Source: Planctomycetota bacterium (GTDB taxonomy: Bacteria; Planctomycetota; Brocadiia; JAADGH01). Taken from it: a stretch of DNA of 64,000 bases. The notes beneath the pieces were generated by a model. The model was not told the DNA's origin. It saw only the letters and a program-made list of their open reading frames with translations, and did no database searches. Of this stretch, positions 45,622 through 54,333 are shown one piece after another; positions within the stretch are counted from its first letter, which is position 1; each line of letters opens with the position of its first letter. The stretch is taken from contig JAADGH010000066.1 in assembly GCA_013152475.1 (NCBI GenBank), forward strand, positions 24,590 to 88,589, given 5' to 3'. A program made the position numbers and the translations under genes.

Positions 45622-46488
45622 TCATTGCGCCCCGCGCAGGAACGTCTTGATCTGTTCGCCGTATGCCATGTCCTCCGCCGTTGCCCCGCGCGTATCCTTG
45701 GCATGAACATCGGCCCCCTTCGCGACGAGAATCTCGACCATGCGCCTCTTTCCCGCTTCCGCCGCCCAGTGCAGCGGCGTGCGGCCGCTCTGGCTCTTTG
45801 CGTTCACGTCGGCCCCTTTTTCGATCAACAGGGAAGCGACCTCGGCATGGCCTCCCCGGGCGGCGGCATGGAGCGGCGTGCACCCGTCCGTCCTCTTTGC
45901 CTTCACATCGGCGCCGGCGGCGAGGAGGAAGTCCACCATCTTCTTCAGACCGATGGCGGCCGCGCGATGCAGGGGGGTTCCCCCTTCCTCGTCTTTGGCA
46001 TTGACATCGGCGCCATGCTCGATCAGCGCCCTGGCGACCTGCCGGAAACGGTCCGGCGGGGTCTGGGACGCGGGGGCCAAGGGTGCGTTCGCTCCCTCAA
46101 CATTCTGCGGACCGCCGAGACAGGCCCAGTGGAGGGCCGTCCACCCGTTGCCGTCCCTCGCCTTCGCATCCGCACCGTAGGAGAGGAGGAGCTCGACCAC
46201 ATCCAGGCGCCCGGCGAATGCGGCGCACTGGAGGGGCGTCGGTTGCCCGGAGAGCGGGCTGCCCGGCTCCTTCGCATCGGGATCGGCCCCGAGGAGAAGG
46301 CACAGCCGCGCCACTTCGGTGTTCCCCGCAGCGGAAGCGCCGGCCAGAAGCCCGTTCACGATCCAGGGTTGCGTTACGACAACCCCCCCTGCAACCACAA
46401 ATGCCGCGACCAGGCCGACACCGATGATCCAGATCGCCCGGCGTCTGCGTTGCGCCTTTTCGTCGGGTTTCGGTTTGTCCTCTTTCAT
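45622..46488 (-). CDS. Membrane-anchored ankyrin repeat protein
   Basis: The 288-residue protein has a basic start, one membrane helix (AIWIIGVGLVAAFVVAGGVVV, about 17-37) and then six or seven ankyrin repeats to the end, with the usual GxTPLHxAA and GADVNAK units. One repeat carries an insertion of about 25 residues (NVEGANAPLAPASQTPPDR). It would sit in the periplasm or face outward as a protein-binding surface. The ATG overlaps the glycosyltransferase stop by four bases, so the two are translationally coupled and may work together. Confidence 0.85.
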   Translation of the reverse strand: MKEDKPKPDEKAQRRRRAIWIIGVGLVAAFVVAGGVVVTQPWIVNGLLAGASAAGNTEVARLCLLLGADPDAKEPGSPLSGQPTPLQCAAFAGRLDVVELLLSYGADAKARDGNGWTALHWACLGGPQNVEGANAPLAPASQTPPDRFRQVARALIEHGADVNAKDEEGGTPLHRAAAIGLKKMVDFLLAAGADVKAKRTDGCTPLHAAARGGHAEVASLLIEKGADVNAKSQSGRTPLHWAAEAGKRRMVEILVAKGADVHAKDTRGATAEDMAYGEQIKTFLRGAQ

Positions 46489-48995
46489 GGCTTCGGCTCG
46501 GGCATCTTGGCTTGAAGCTTCGCCACGAACTCCGGTTCGGGCTCCGCGCTCAGCTTCCGGCACGCCCTGACATGCGCCCATGCCTCAGCATACCTGCCCT
46601 GGCGGTAACATGCAACCGCCCAATCCTTCTGGACGCCCGGGTTGCCGGGGTCAAGACGGGCGGCCTTGGTGTAGTGCGCTATGGCCCCTGCGAACTGGTC
46701 CAGCTCGGTCAGGGCGTTCGCCAGGGCCGCATGACTCTCGGCATGATCGGGCTTTTTCTGCAGGACATGCTCGAAATGCACAGCGGCTTCCCGGGGCCGT
46801 TCCAGGTCCATAAGCGCCATGCCCATGTAGTAGTGGATGGCGGGCACGCCCGGGCGGATGGACAGCGCCTTGCTGTAGTGGAGAATGGCCTCCCGGAACT
46901 GTCCCTTGCGGGCCAGGGCAAGGCCGAGGGTGTACTCCAGCTCGGCGCTGCGGGGGTTCTTGTCAAGCGCCTTCTCTGCCACGGCGATGGCCCTGTCCGC
47001 ATCCCCCGACTGGGTCAGGCCCCAGGAGAAGATGGCGGCGAGGGGAGAAACAGACGAAAGCCGCGCGAAGAGTCTGGCAAACTTGTCCAGCGAAGGCGCA
47101 AAGGCGCCGTTGACCAGTAAGCAGTAGGCCGCCCGTATCTGGATCACCGGGTCGTTGGGGATGCGCTCGCTCAGATCGAGGACCTCCTCCCGCAAGCGGG
47201 GGGACATCTCTCTGCTGACGAGAAAGCGGATCCAGTCGGCGCGGGACGGCGCGGCAACAGGCGCCTTCACCTGCGGCTTCCCGATCTCCGCCAGCAGTTC
47301 CCGCGCCTCGGCGTCAGAGGGGTCCGTCTCGATAACGCATTGCAGCCAGCGCCGAGCGTCGGGCACATACCCCTTCTCCGCCAGGACCCGGGCCAGAGAC
47401 TTCATGGCGTCCGTGTCGAACTTGTCCCGCGACAGGGCCTGACCGAGACGCGACTCGGCGTGGTCCGGCACATGGAGATGTTCGAAGATCGCTGCCTGTG
47501 TACGGGTGTTGTCGGCGAACTCGGCATGGATCATGGCGGCCAGGACATTTCCCTCGCGGAGGTAGTATCGACACATGGCCTCGCACGACTTGTCCAGGGT
47601 GGGCACATCGCGCGTGAACAGGCAGCGCAGCGCTTCGTCCACGCGCCCCTCGGCCAGGTACGCGCGCCCGAGCTCGACCTGCGCGCTGCCGCTTCGCGGC
47701 GCAAGGGCCAGGACATGCTCCCAATAGGCGACGGGCGTCCGCGTGACGGAATTGATTCGATACAGCCGAAGGCCATATTGCCCCACGATCAAAACCAGGA
47801 GGAGCAGCCCGACGGCGCGCTCTCTGGAGCCTCTCAGCGGGAGGAGACGATCGGCCAGCCCCCCCACGATCAGGGCGAGTCCCACGAGGGGGGCATACAG
47901 GTAGCTCCACGACACATACTCCGTCACCGGGTTCCAGGCCGTGCTGGCAAATGGGATAAGCGTTGTGAAGATGACAATGAGGCCCAGTCCGGCCGCCTCT
48001 CGGCGCCATGCCATCCACAGCGCAAGACCGAGAAGCACGATCGACGCCGCTGCGCCGATCAGAAACCCGGCGTTTTCCCATGTATAGATCCGGGTGAACA
48101 TGTCGAGAAGCACGACGGGGATTTGGCGACCGAGGGCAAGGCCGAGTGCGCAGCGGTATCCGCCGGCAACGATCGTGAAAAAGCTCGGCCACGCGCTGCC
48201 TTCGACGGCCTTGTAGGAATAGAGAACGAGATGGGGGTGGAGGTAGGTGTAACTCCATATTGCAACAGCAGTAAGGACAAGAAACGGGAGCAGGACGGGG
48301 AGGCTCTTTCGCAGCCCGCGCCGTCGGTACAGCCATTCGTAGACCATGAGGACGATCGGCAGCGTGGCGACGATGGGGGAGGCGAGCAGCCCGACCGAGA
48401 ACATTATAATTGCGAATATGAGCGGGGCCGGCCCCTCCCGATCCCGATAAGCGATGTAGCCGAAGAGCGAGCAGAGGTAGAACGTCACGGAGAGAAGGAT
48501 GAAGAAATGGTTCATATCGTTCGCCACGACCGAGGCGAGGGGGTGAAAGCCAAAAGCCGCCGCCGCAAGCGCCGCGGCGCCAACGTGCCGCACCAGGCGC
48601 TTCACAATAGCGAATATAAGCAGCGTGTCGGCCAGGTGGAGGCCGATGAGAAGCGCGTGCCATAGCCCGGCCGCCTGCGCGGGGATGAACGTCCGCAGCA
48701 CGGCAAGGACAGCGTAGCTGAACGGGCGGTAGAGACCGTCGGAGTAGATCATGAATTCCTGGGAGAAGATCGTCGGGAGATTGCGCCAGTGGCTCAGAAT
48801 CGGCAGGCGGAGGATGCTCTCCTCATGGGTGATGAATGTGGCGGCGGACCAGCAGGGCAGGAAGATCACGACGGTCCCCAAGATGAATAAGGCGCCGCAG
48901 ACCCGGGTCCATTTTGCGGCCCTTCGAGTTGCTTCTTGGCCTGCGGTCACGGGCGGTCCTCTTCCCGGAGAAGATGTCGGCTGGTCGAACTCCAT
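46485..48995 (-). CDS. GT-C membrane glycosyltransferase with TPR repeats (TMTC-like)
   Basis: The 836-residue protein has about ten membrane helices in residues 30-450. An early loop has THEESILRLPILSHWRNLPTIF and SDGLYRPFSYAVLAVL, like the first external loop of O-mannosyltransferase-type GT-C proteins (TMTC). A long TPR region follows (about 455-830; YSKALSIRPGVPAIHYYMG, YTKAARLDPGNPGVQKDWA). It would transfer a sugar from a lipid carrier to protein or glycan, with the TPRs binding the acceptor. The start at 48995 is the best guess; another ATG lies 20 codons upstream. It is coupled to the ankyrin gene downstream. Confidence 0.82.
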   Translation of the reverse strand: MEFDQPTSSPGRGPPVTAGQEATRRAAKWTRVCGALFILGTVVIFLPCWSAATFITHEESILRLPILSHWRNLPTIFSQEFMIYSDGLYRPFSYAVLAVLRTFIPAQAAGLWHALLIGLHLADTLLIFAIVKRLVRHVGAAALAAAAFGFHPLASVVANDMNHFFILLSVTFYLCSLFGYIAYRDREGPAPLIFAIIMFSVGLLASPIVATLPIVLMVYEWLYRRRGLRKSLPVLLPFLVLTAVAIWSYTYLHPHLVLYSYKAVEGSAWPSFFTIVAGGYRCALGLALGRQIPVVLLDMFTRIYTWENAGFLIGAAASIVLLGLALWMAWRREAAGLGLIVIFTTLIPFASTAWNPVTEYVSWSYLYAPLVGLALIVGGLADRLLPLRGSRERAVGLLLLVLIVGQYGLRLYRINSVTRTPVAYWEHVLALAPRSGSAQVELGRAYLAEGRVDEALRCLFTRDVPTLDKSCEAMCRYYLREGNVLAAMIHAEFADNTRTQAAIFEHLHVPDHAESRLGQALSRDKFDTDAMKSLARVLAEKGYVPDARRWLQCVIETDPSDAEARELLAEIGKPQVKAPVAAPSRADWIRFLVSREMSPRLREEVLDLSERIPNDPVIQIRAAYCLLVNGAFAPSLDKFARLFARLSSVSPLAAIFSWGLTQSGDADRAIAVAEKALDKNPRSAELEYTLGLALARKGQFREAILHYSKALSIRPGVPAIHYYMGMALMDLERPREAAVHFEHVLQKKPDHAESHAALANALTELDQFAGAIAHYTKAARLDPGNPGVQKDWAVACYRQGRYAEAWAHVRACRKLSAEPEPEFVAKLQAKMPEPKP

Positions 48996-49139
48996 AATAT
49001 CCGCGCGGCAGGGAAGTGTCAAAAGGAATCCAACGCGGAAGAAACGGGTGGACATGGGGGGGCAAATTCCTTAAGATTCCGTTGTATGCAGCGGTCTTCG
49101 CAAGACCGACGAACACACTCTCAGCAAGAGGAGGGAACG

Positions 49140-49982
49140 ATGAACCGGGCCGAAGAGATCCGCAAGCTACTCCACATGACTCCGGCGCAGATGAAGAGGA
49201 AGGCAAGGGGACGGCTGCTTATCCTGAAGGACACCGATGCCATGCATCTCCACTGCGCCAACTCCATCGCCGACCAGATCATCGCGAACAACAAGAGAGG
49301 CAAACCGACCGTCCTGATCCTGCCCGTCGGCCCGGTCGGGCAATATCCCTTCCTCGTCAAGCGGATCAACAAGGAGAACATCAGCCTGAAGGACTGCCAC
49401 TTCTTCTACATGGATGAAAACTGCGACGACAACGGACACGTCCTGCCGCCGAGCCACCCCCTCAGCTTCCGGGGTGAAATGGAGAGGGACTTCTTCCGGC
49501 ACATCAAGAAGGGCCTGATGATCCCAAAGGATCAGCTCGTCTTCCCGGATCATAAGAACGTCCAGACCCTCGCCAAGCGCATCGACGACCTCGGCGGCAT
49601 CCAGACCTGCTACGGCGGCATCGGCATCCACGGCCACGTGGCCTTCAACGAGCCGGAGCCAAACGTGGAGAAGTCGGAGCCGCGTCTGGTGTATCTGAAC
49701 GACTTCACCACGACGATCAACGCCATCCGGGCCCACGTCGGCGGCAACCTGATCAACTTCCCCCGCAAGGCCGTCACGCTCGGCATGAGGCAGATTCTCG
49801 GCGCGAAAAAGATCCAACTCTACTGCCGCAACGGCATCGCCCTCGACTGGGCCAACAGCGTCCTGCGCATTGCCCTCTTTGGCGCGACCGACTGGGACTA
49901 CCCCGTCACCTTCATCCGCGGCAAGAACTACCAGATCGTGACGGACCGGGACACGGCGAAACAGCCGAAGTATATCGTGTGA
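49140..49982 (+). CDS. NagB-like (glucosamine-6-phosphate isomerase fold) protein with altered active site
   Basis: The 280-residue protein keeps the NagB/6-phosphogluconolactonase fold: FFYMDENCDD (Asp92, equivalent of NagB Asp72) and GGIGIHGHVAFNEPEPN. In the latter the usual GIGxDGHIAFNEP has His164 in place of the catalytic Asp141, while the following His and Glu remain. The phosphate loop (LPVGPVGQYP) also differs from the usual GLPTGSTP. It may act on a different sugar phosphate or an unphosphorylated amino sugar. The start has a GAGGG ribosome site. It abuts the convergent sialidase-like gene with no bases between the stop codons. Confidence 0.78.
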   Translation: MNRAEEIRKLLHMTPAQMKRKARGRLLILKDTDAMHLHCANSIADQIIANNKRGKPTVLILPVGPVGQYPFLVKRINKENISLKDCHFFYMDENCDDNGHVLPPSHPLSFRGEMERDFFRHIKKGLMIPKDQLVFPDHKNVQTLAKRIDDLGGIQTCYGGIGIHGHVAFNEPEPNVEKSEPRLVYLNDFTTTINAIRAHVGGNLINFPRKAVTLGMRQILGAKKIQLYCRNGIALDWANSVLRIALFGATDWDYPVTFIRGKNYQIVTDRDTAKQPKYIV

Positions 49983-51725
49983 TCACTCTACAGGATCGGT
50001 AGGAAGCGGACCTTCCTCGGCGTACACCTTGAACGCCAGGTCCTGCTCGACCTGCGGGTCGCGGCTGCCGTTGGGGTAGTTGTGGCTGCCGAAGGGTTTG
50101 CCGCCGTTGACGTACCACCGGTGGTCGCCGGTGAGACCGTCCTTGAGGCGGGTCTCCTTGCCGCCGATGAAGTCGTTGTTGTAGAGGGTGAAGGCATAGG
50201 TCTCGCCGGGGGTGACCTCCACGGGTTTCTTGAAGACGAAGGCATTCCAGCCCGCCTTCACCTCATCGGGTTTCAGCGTCCCGGACTCGCTCAGAAACTT
50301 CGTCCACCATGTTTTCTCATTTGGCTTGCGCACCACCACACGCAGACCGTGGGTGTGCGTCAGGTCGGGACGCAGACTCTCCTTGCTGATGCGGACGGCG
50401 ATCATCTTGATCTGCGGCTTCACAGGGATGAAGGTCTGCATGAGGCCATAGCGCAGCTCCACCGTGTTCCCTTCCCCGGTGATGAGCTCCGGAGGCAATG
50501 AGGGATCGGGCCCGGGAATCGCCGCAGGCCCGCGCGCAAGGTCGGCGGGACCGCGGTAGTCGAGCGACCACTTCGTCGCGGCGATGTGCGTCACGCCGTC
50601 GCCGAGGGTGATGTAGTAGACGGTGAAGATCGTTCCGTCGGACAATTGCACGGAGCGGGGGTAGCCCAGGTCGCCGATGCTGCCTTTCCCCCGACCGGGG
50701 CCGTCGGGCAGGGCGTCGGCGCGGAGGATGATCTCGTTTTCCACGTCCCACGTCTTCCCACCATCGTGGGAGAAGCAGGCCCGGATGCCGAAAGGACCCC
50801 GCCGGTAACCGTAGGAACAGAGGATGTCGCCGTTCTCCAGGAGCAGGAGCGTGGGCGGGTAGCCCCAGATGTCCGTCCGGTGCAGGCCGGTCCAGGTCTT
50901 GCCGCCATCGTCGGAGTGCGACTGCCAGAGCCAGCCCTGCTCGCGGGGCTGTACGTCCGTCTGCTTGCCGCCGTAGGCCCGGATCATGCAAAGGATGCGA
51001 CCACCCGGCAGGGCAAGGAGATCCGACTCGTTGAATCCGTTCACGCCATTGTAGGCCGTGTCGATCAGGTCCCAGGTCTTGCCCTTGTTGGTGGAGCGCA
51101 GGACCCAGGAGCGCGTGGCGGGATCGTCGATCGCCTTCAATCCATAGACCGGTTTCAGAATGGTGTCATCGGGAAGAACGACGCCGAAGCCGAAGCCTCC
51201 CATTGAGGCGAAGTGGGGCAGCTTCACAATCGTCTTCGTCGCTCTCTTTTCGCCTGGAAGCGTTCGGTACATGCGCACGCGGTAGGAGGCGCTGATGTGT
51301 CCGGCCTTCCATTCCTTCACCGCGATGCCGCGCTGGACAAGCTCGTTCTTCTTTTCGCCAGGCAGAACCTCGTGCATGATCGGACCGATGCTCACCCTTG
51401 TGCCATCGCGGCACGTGAGCGATGCGAGTTGCGCCGGACGATCTTTGTACCCTTCATCCTTTCCCTTCCGGAGCCACGTCTCGCCGCCGTCGGGGGAGTA
51501 GAGTGAGATACTGCCGCGCTCGCCGCCGGCGGCCTTGCCGTAGTGCGACCGCGTGGTATTCCAGCCAAAGCCGACCCAGAGCTGGTCGCCCTCCCCCTTG
51601 AAGAGGGATGGAAAAGCGGAGTAGCGGCCCTCGTGGCGATAGAGGACCATATCCTTCTTCATGGGTTCGCCCGCAAGCACAGCCGTCACAACGAGCAGTA
51701 AAAGAGGGATCAGCTTCTTAATCAT
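49983..51725 (-). CDS. Secreted sialidase-like (BNR/Asp-box) protein
   Basis: The 580-residue protein has a signal peptide (MIKKLIPLLLLVVTAVLAGE) and a six-bladed propeller with Asp boxes SPDGGETW, STNKGKTW, SDDGGKTW and SHDGGKTW. This is the BNR pattern of sialidases and other exo-hydrolases. The blade starting YRHEGRYSAFPS may carry the first catalytic arginine. A C-terminal beta domain follows (PELITGEGNTVELRYGLMQ). Release of a terminal sugar, not necessarily sialic acid, is the likely role. The start at 51725 was chosen for the signal peptide; AGGATT lies upstream. Confidence 0.8.
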   Translation of the reverse strand: MIKKLIPLLLLVVTAVLAGEPMKKDMVLYRHEGRYSAFPSLFKGEGDQLWVGFGWNTTRSHYGKAAGGERGSISLYSPDGGETWLRKGKDEGYKDRPAQLASLTCRDGTRVSIGPIMHEVLPGEKKNELVQRGIAVKEWKAGHISASYRVRMYRTLPGEKRATKTIVKLPHFASMGGFGFGVVLPDDTILKPVYGLKAIDDPATRSWVLRSTNKGKTWDLIDTAYNGVNGFNESDLLALPGGRILCMIRAYGGKQTDVQPREQGWLWQSHSDDGGKTWTGLHRTDIWGYPPTLLLLENGDILCSYGYRRGPFGIRACFSHDGGKTWDVENEIILRADALPDGPGRGKGSIGDLGYPRSVQLSDGTIFTVYYITLGDGVTHIAATKWSLDYRGPADLARGPAAIPGPDPSLPPELITGEGNTVELRYGLMQTFIPVKPQIKMIAVRISKESLRPDLTHTHGLRVVVRKPNEKTWWTKFLSESGTLKPDEVKAGWNAFVFKKPVEVTPGETYAFTLYNNDFIGGKETRLKDGLTGDHRWYVNGGKPFGSHNYPNGSRDPQVEQDLAFKVYAEEGPLPTDPVE

Positions 51726-51750
51726 AATCCTAATCCTAATTCTGACCAAA

Positions 51751-51861
51751 AGTAGGGCGCGCGATCCGCCCGCCGGAAAGTAGAAGCGGCATCTTGCCGC
51801 TTCAGGAAGAGCCTGGAAGGCTCTTCTACAGTTATGGCGAACCAATGGCCCGCCCTACCTT
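51751..51861. repeat. Nested inverted repeat element
   Basis: The gap between the sialidase-like and UroD genes holds two inner hairpins: GAAGCGGCA/TGCCGCTTC (51783-51803) and GAAGAGCC/GGCTCTTC (51806-51826). Both are enclosed by GTAGAAG/CTTCTAC and, further out, by AGTAGGGCG (51751-51759) and CGCCCTACC (51852-51860). The layered symmetry looks like a dispersed mobile or REP-type element. A terminator role is possible. Confidence 0.65.
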
Positions 51862-51917
51862 CACCCTATCGGATCGGAGAGCTCAAGTGGCCTGAATGCG
51901 AAGTCGGGCATCCTCCG

Positions 51918-52991
51918 TCACCCCCCTCGTCCGTGTTTTTTCACGAGCTCCACGGCGTAGCAGTAGTTCTCCCAGCTCACCGTCGGGGGGACGCTGTGGT
52001 CGGAGTGGAAGATGTATCCGCCACCCTTCTTGGCGCACTCCACCTTGCTGATGACCTCCTCCTCGACGTCTTTCTTCGTGCCGCTGAGCTTGCGGATGTC
52101 GATGTTGCCGAAGAAGGTGATCTGGCCGTCGTACAATTTCTTGAGCTCCCGCACATCCTGCCCGCACTTCGCCTCAAGGGGCTGGATGGCGTCGAAGCCG
52201 GCCTCGATGAACTTCGGGATGAGGACGTCGATCTTGCCGCAGGAGTGACAGATGAAGTTTCGTCCGTGGCCCTTCTGGTAGTCCACCAGTTTCTTGTGCG
52301 CGGGGAAGACGAGTTGCTCGTAGAGCTTGGGCGAGAAGAGGGTCGCGTTGCGGTAGCCGAGGTCGGCCGGCATGAAGACGCCGTCGTAGTCGATCCCCTG
52401 GTCATCGAGGACCTGATAGAGCCCGACGGTGAGGTCGGCGAGGGTCATCATCACCTCGCCGACGAACTCCGGCTCGTCCATCATGAGCATCCAGATGCCC
52501 GACTGGCCGAAGATGGGCCAGGCGCGCTCGTAGGGGTCGGCGTGGCCGAGGCAGACGAAGCGCCCGGTCTTCCGGGCCGCCTCCGCCTTTTCCTTGATGT
52601 CGGCGGCGACGCGCTCGGGCGCAGGGATAAGTCGGTCCTTGTGCTCGTTCCACTCCTTCGGGCCTTTGATCTTGTGATCGATCCAGTGCGGCGTGCTGCC
52701 GGATTTGCGCTTCAGGTCTTTGCGCGTCACCCCGTTACCGTCGACGAACACCCGGTATTCCGCCGTGTCCTCAATGGTCTCCGTCGGGAACCGAAAGCTC
52801 AGATCGAAGCCTCCGAACTTGGCGATGTCCATGCCGAAGTAGTCATCGACCGACTGTCCCTCCGGCAGGCCCTGCTTGCGCCAGAGGTCAAGCGTCTCGC
52901 CCCAGGGACTTTCGTGCATACCCACGCGATCCGGCACGCCGCCGGTGAGGATGGTCTTGATGCGTTCGCGCGATGTCATCGTGTCTTCCAC
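51918..52991 (-). CDS. Uroporphyrinogen decarboxylase family protein (MtaA/CmuA-like)
   Basis: The 357-residue protein opens with TSRERIKTILTGGVPDRVGMHESPWGETL, a UroD-family N-terminus. It contains FICHSCGKIDVLIPKFIEAGFD followed by AKCGQD, the His-x-Cys...Cys zinc site of corrinoid-dependent methyltransferases of this family, which true heme UroD lacks. It probably transfers a methyl group or acts on an unknown substrate rather than in heme synthesis. A GTG start at 52991 was chosen because a full AAAGGAGGTGA site lies four bases upstream; the ATG at 52979 is too far from it. No corrinoid protein gene is adjacent. Confidence 0.83.
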   Translation of the reverse strand: MEDTMTSRERIKTILTGGVPDRVGMHESPWGETLDLWRKQGLPEGQSVDDYFGMDIAKFGGFDLSFRFPTETIEDTAEYRVFVDGNGVTRKDLKRKSGSTPHWIDHKIKGPKEWNEHKDRLIPAPERVAADIKEKAEAARKTGRFVCLGHADPYERAWPIFGQSGIWMLMMDEPEFVGEVMMTLADLTVGLYQVLDDQGIDYDGVFMPADLGYRNATLFSPKLYEQLVFPAHKKLVDYQKGHGRNFICHSCGKIDVLIPKFIEAGFDAIQPLEAKCGQDVRELKKLYDGQITFFGNIDIRKLSGTKKDVEEEVISKVECAKKGGGYIFHSDHSVPPTVSWENYCYAVELVKKHGRGG

Positions 52992-53028
52992 GTCACCTCC
53001 TTTATCGTGTAGTCTCCTGCCGCGGTCT

Positions 53029-53057
53029 ATTCTACCATGCCTCGGGGCGCAGGGCAA
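53029..53057 (-). promoter_or_regulatory. Promoter for the UroD-family gene
   Basis: On the minus strand TTGCCC (53052-53057), a 17-base spacer and TAGAAT (53029-53034). It diverges from the promoter at 53078-53106, with 20 bases between the -35 boxes. Confidence 0.55.
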
Positions 53058-53077
53058 GAGGACCGGCGAATAGTTCA

Positions 53078-53106
53078 TTGACATCGGCCGGCCAATCATT
53101 TATCTT
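53078..53106 (+). promoter_or_regulatory. Promoter for the aldo/keto reductase gene
   Basis: Perfect TTGACA (53078-53083), a 17-base spacer and TATCTT (53101-53106), about 85 bases before the ATG at 53197. Confidence 0.6.
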
Positions 53107-53196
53107 AGCCCTCAGCCTTTCGCGTCCATTTTGCGCAACGCATTGATGCGCGCCACGCGACTTTCAGCAGCCATAATGACTCAAGAGGAGGAACAC

Positions 53197-54333
53197 ATGC
53201 AGTACCGCAATTTGGGACATACCGGACAGAAGGTCTCGGCCCTCGGCTTCGGGTGCATGCGCCTGCCCAAGACGAAAGACGACCCGAAGCAGATTGACTT
53301 CGACGCATCCCTGGCCCTGTTCCGCCGGGCGGTCGAGCTCGGCGTGAACTACTTCGACACCGCCTATCTTTATGACAATGGCGACAGCGAGCGGGCCATC
53401 GGAAAGTTCCTGAAGGAAATCAACCGTTCGGATATTTTCATTACCACGAAAAACCCCGTCGGCCACCAGTGGTATCAGATCCCCGGCGACCAGCCCACCG
53501 GGCCGCTCTTCCGCAAGTGTCTCGAAGAAGAGCTGGAGCGCATGGAGACCGACACCATCGACAACTATCTCTTCCATGACACGCAGTTCCTCACCTTTCG
53601 GATTATCGTCGGCGCCGAGGGCGGACCGCTGGACGCAGCGAAGAAGGCGAAGGAGGAGGGCCTGATCCGCCACATCGGCATCTCCTGCCACGACACGCCG
53701 CAGAACATGATGAAGATCATCGACATGGCCAAGGGCGCCATTGAGTTGATCATCATGCAATACAACCTGCTCGACCGCAAGAACGAGCCGGTCATCGACC
53801 GCTGCCGCGAGGAGGGCATCGGCGTCGCCATCATGGGTCCGGTCGGCGGCGGCAAGCTGATACACCCGTCGCCTGCCTATACCGAGGCCGTCGGCGCGAA
53901 GAGCACGCCGGAGGTGGCGCTGCGATTCGTCCTGGCGAACCCCGGTGTGAGCACCGCCATGTCCGGCATGAACGAAATGGCGCAGTTGGAGGAGAACGCC
54001 GAAGCCGCGTCTGCCACCGAGCCGCTGTCGGCGGACGATCTGGCGGCCATCGACAAACTGCAGAAGGACAACGAAGCGTTGCTCGGCCTCTACTGCACCG
54101 CCTGCGGCTACTGCATGCCCTGCTCGAACGGGGTGGACATCCCGGGAAATTTCGCGGCCATGAATTTTGCGAAGGTGCATGGGCTTGTGGACCTCGCGAA
54201 GCAACAGTACAAACGGCTCGGCGAAAAGAGCGCGGAGCACTGCGTCGAGTGTGGCGAGTGCGCCGGAAAGTGCCCGCAGCACATCGAGATTCAGGAGCGG
54301 CTGAAGGAAGTCGCCGCCGAATTGGGGGAGTAA
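53197..54333 (+). CDS. Aldo/keto reductase with C-terminal iron-sulfur cluster motifs
   Basis: The 378-residue protein has the AKR barrel: NLGHTGQKVSALGFGCMRLP at the start, NYFDTAYLYDNGDSE with Asp54 and the catalytic Tyr, and Lys85 in TTKNP. The tail has two cysteine groups: Cys300, 303, 306 and 309 (CTACGYCMPC, then NGVDIP) and Cys349, 352, 355 and 359 (CVECGECAGKCPQHI), the latter a classic [4Fe-4S] ferredoxin motif. Such AKRs probably pass electrons through the cluster. AGGAGG lies upstream of the ATG. The next gene begins one base into the stop codon. Confidence 0.9.
   Translation: MQYRNLGHTGQKVSALGFGCMRLPKTKDDPKQIDFDASLALFRRAVELGVNYFDTAYLYDNGDSERAIGKFLKEINRSDIFITTKNPVGHQWYQIPGDQPTGPLFRKCLEEELERMETDTIDNYLFHDTQFLTFRIIVGAEGGPLDAAKKAKEEGLIRHIGISCHDTPQNMMKIIDMAKGAIELIIMQYNLLDRKNEPVIDRCREEGIGVAIMGPVGGGKLIHPSPAYTEAVGAKSTPEVALRFVLANPGVSTAMSGMNEMAQLEENAEAASATEPLSADDLAAIDKLQKDNEALLGLYCTACGYCMPCSNGVDIPGNFAAMNFAKVHGLVDLAKQQYKRLGEKSAEHCVECGECAGKCPQHIEIQERLKEVAAELGE

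Noticed and set aside
51918..52991. True heme-pathway uroporphyrinogen decarboxylase (hemE)
   Set aside because: The HxC...C zinc motif and the N-terminus fit the methyltransferase branch of the family, not hemE.
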